Positions 43,745 through 43,907 of a DNA stretch of 43,907 nt are shown piece by piece. The stretch is from an uncultured Thiodictyon sp. (lineage in GTDB: Bacteria; Pseudomonadota; Gammaproteobacteria; Chromatiales; Chromatiaceae). A model generated the notes under the pieces. The model ran no database searches. It was not told where the DNA came from and saw only the letters and a list, made by a program, of their open reading frames with translations. The translations under genes were made by a program, and so were the position numbers. The stretch is from NCBI RefSeq assembly GCF_903946935.1, contig NZ_CAJAXH010000137.1, forward strand, positions 1 to 43,907. Direction: 5' to 3'. The first letter of the stretch is position 1. Every line of letters starts with the position of its first letter.

Positions 43745-43907
43745 CTACTCGATGATCTTGGCGACCACGCCGGCGCCGACGGTACGGCCACCCTCGCGGA
43801 TGGCGAAACGCAGGCCCTCTTCCATGGCAATCGGGTTGATCAGCTTGATCACCATCTTCACGTTATCCCCCGGCATCACCATCTCAATGCCTTCCGGCAG
43901 GGTGCAG
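43745..43907 (-). CDS. tuf: Elongation factor Tu, 3' end (partial)
   Basis: The last 53 codons of EF-Tu: [20 protein letters not shown], then [20 protein letters not shown] and AGVVAKIIE before the TAG at 43747-43745. The gene runs off the right edge. EF-Tu carries aminoacyl-tRNA to the ribosome. Position before rpsJ is usual for proteobacteria. Confidence 0.97.
   Translation of the reverse strand, partial: CTLPEGIEMVMPGDNVKMVIKLINPIAMEEGLRFAIREGGRTVGAGVVAKIIE

Noticed and set aside
1-43907. CRISPR array
   Set aside because: No regularly spaced direct repeats with unique spacers were found; the repeats are palindromes or dispersed single copies.
1-43907. tRNA or rRNA genes
   Set aside because: No cloverleaf with TTCGANNC-type arm or rRNA landmarks was recognised; the tuf-linked tRNAs of some bacteria would lie outside the window.

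Overview
The window looks like the chromosome of a GC-rich gammaproteobacterium, most likely a purple sulfur bacterium of the Chromatiaceae. This is an inference from gammaproteobacterial gene order (an unbroken S10-spc-alpha ribosomal cluster, tesA/ybbA/ybbP, feoABC), a sulfide:quinone-oxidoreductase-like flavoprotein, two V-type ATPase subunits and many dispersed palindromic repeats. No rRNA, tRNA, CRISPR array or prophage was seen.

Bases 1-4.8 kb are accessory. An Rhs/YD-repeat fragment without its 5' part carries a variable C-terminal tip. It is followed by a REP-associated tyrosine transposase (RAYT) flanked by three 81-bp REP-type palindromes, and then by two secreted proteins with calcium-binding-type motifs. 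One of these motifs also occurs inside the Rhs protein.

Bases 4.9-12.8 kb hold phosphate and lipid genes: phoU (minus), a secreted AcpA/phospholipase-C-type phosphoesterase, an unusual CorA-family transporter (minus), and a plcP-btaA-btaB group. PlcP-type enzymes remove phospholipid headgroups to give diacylglycerol, and BtaA and BtaB convert diacylglycerol to the phosphorus-free betaine lipid DGTS. The group therefore reads as a phosphate-starvation membrane-remodelling module. An 18-bp Pho-box-like sequence with a correctly spaced -10 lies just before btaA.

Bases 12.6-26 kb are mixed: a small CPXCG zinc-ribbon protein, an SQR-family flavoprotein, tesA divergent from ybbA-ybbP with overlapping start codons, an orphan pair of V-ATPase stalk/C subunits behind an Hpt protein and a Nudix hydrolase, a small lipoprotein, a single-chain HisH-HisF enzyme of the eukaryotic HIS7 type, a ClpP-like lipoprotein and a membrane-anchored J-like protein without HPD. 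Several copies of a ~130-bp inverted-repeat element rich in CGCCAAG lie between genes from 5.7 to 29.9 kb.

Bases 26-29.9 kb (minus strand) carry feoA-feoB-feoC behind a Fur-box-like promoter, and a SAM hydroxide adenosyltransferase. From 29.9 kb to the right end the minus strand carries tuf (3' end)-rpsJ-rplCDWB-rpsS-rplV-rpsC-rplP-rpmC-rpsQ-rplNXE-rpsN-rpsH-rplF-rplR-rpsE-rpmD-rplO-secY-rpmJ-rpsM-rpsK-rpsD-rpoA-rplQ. It has a good internal promoter before rpsM and a terminator after rplQ.
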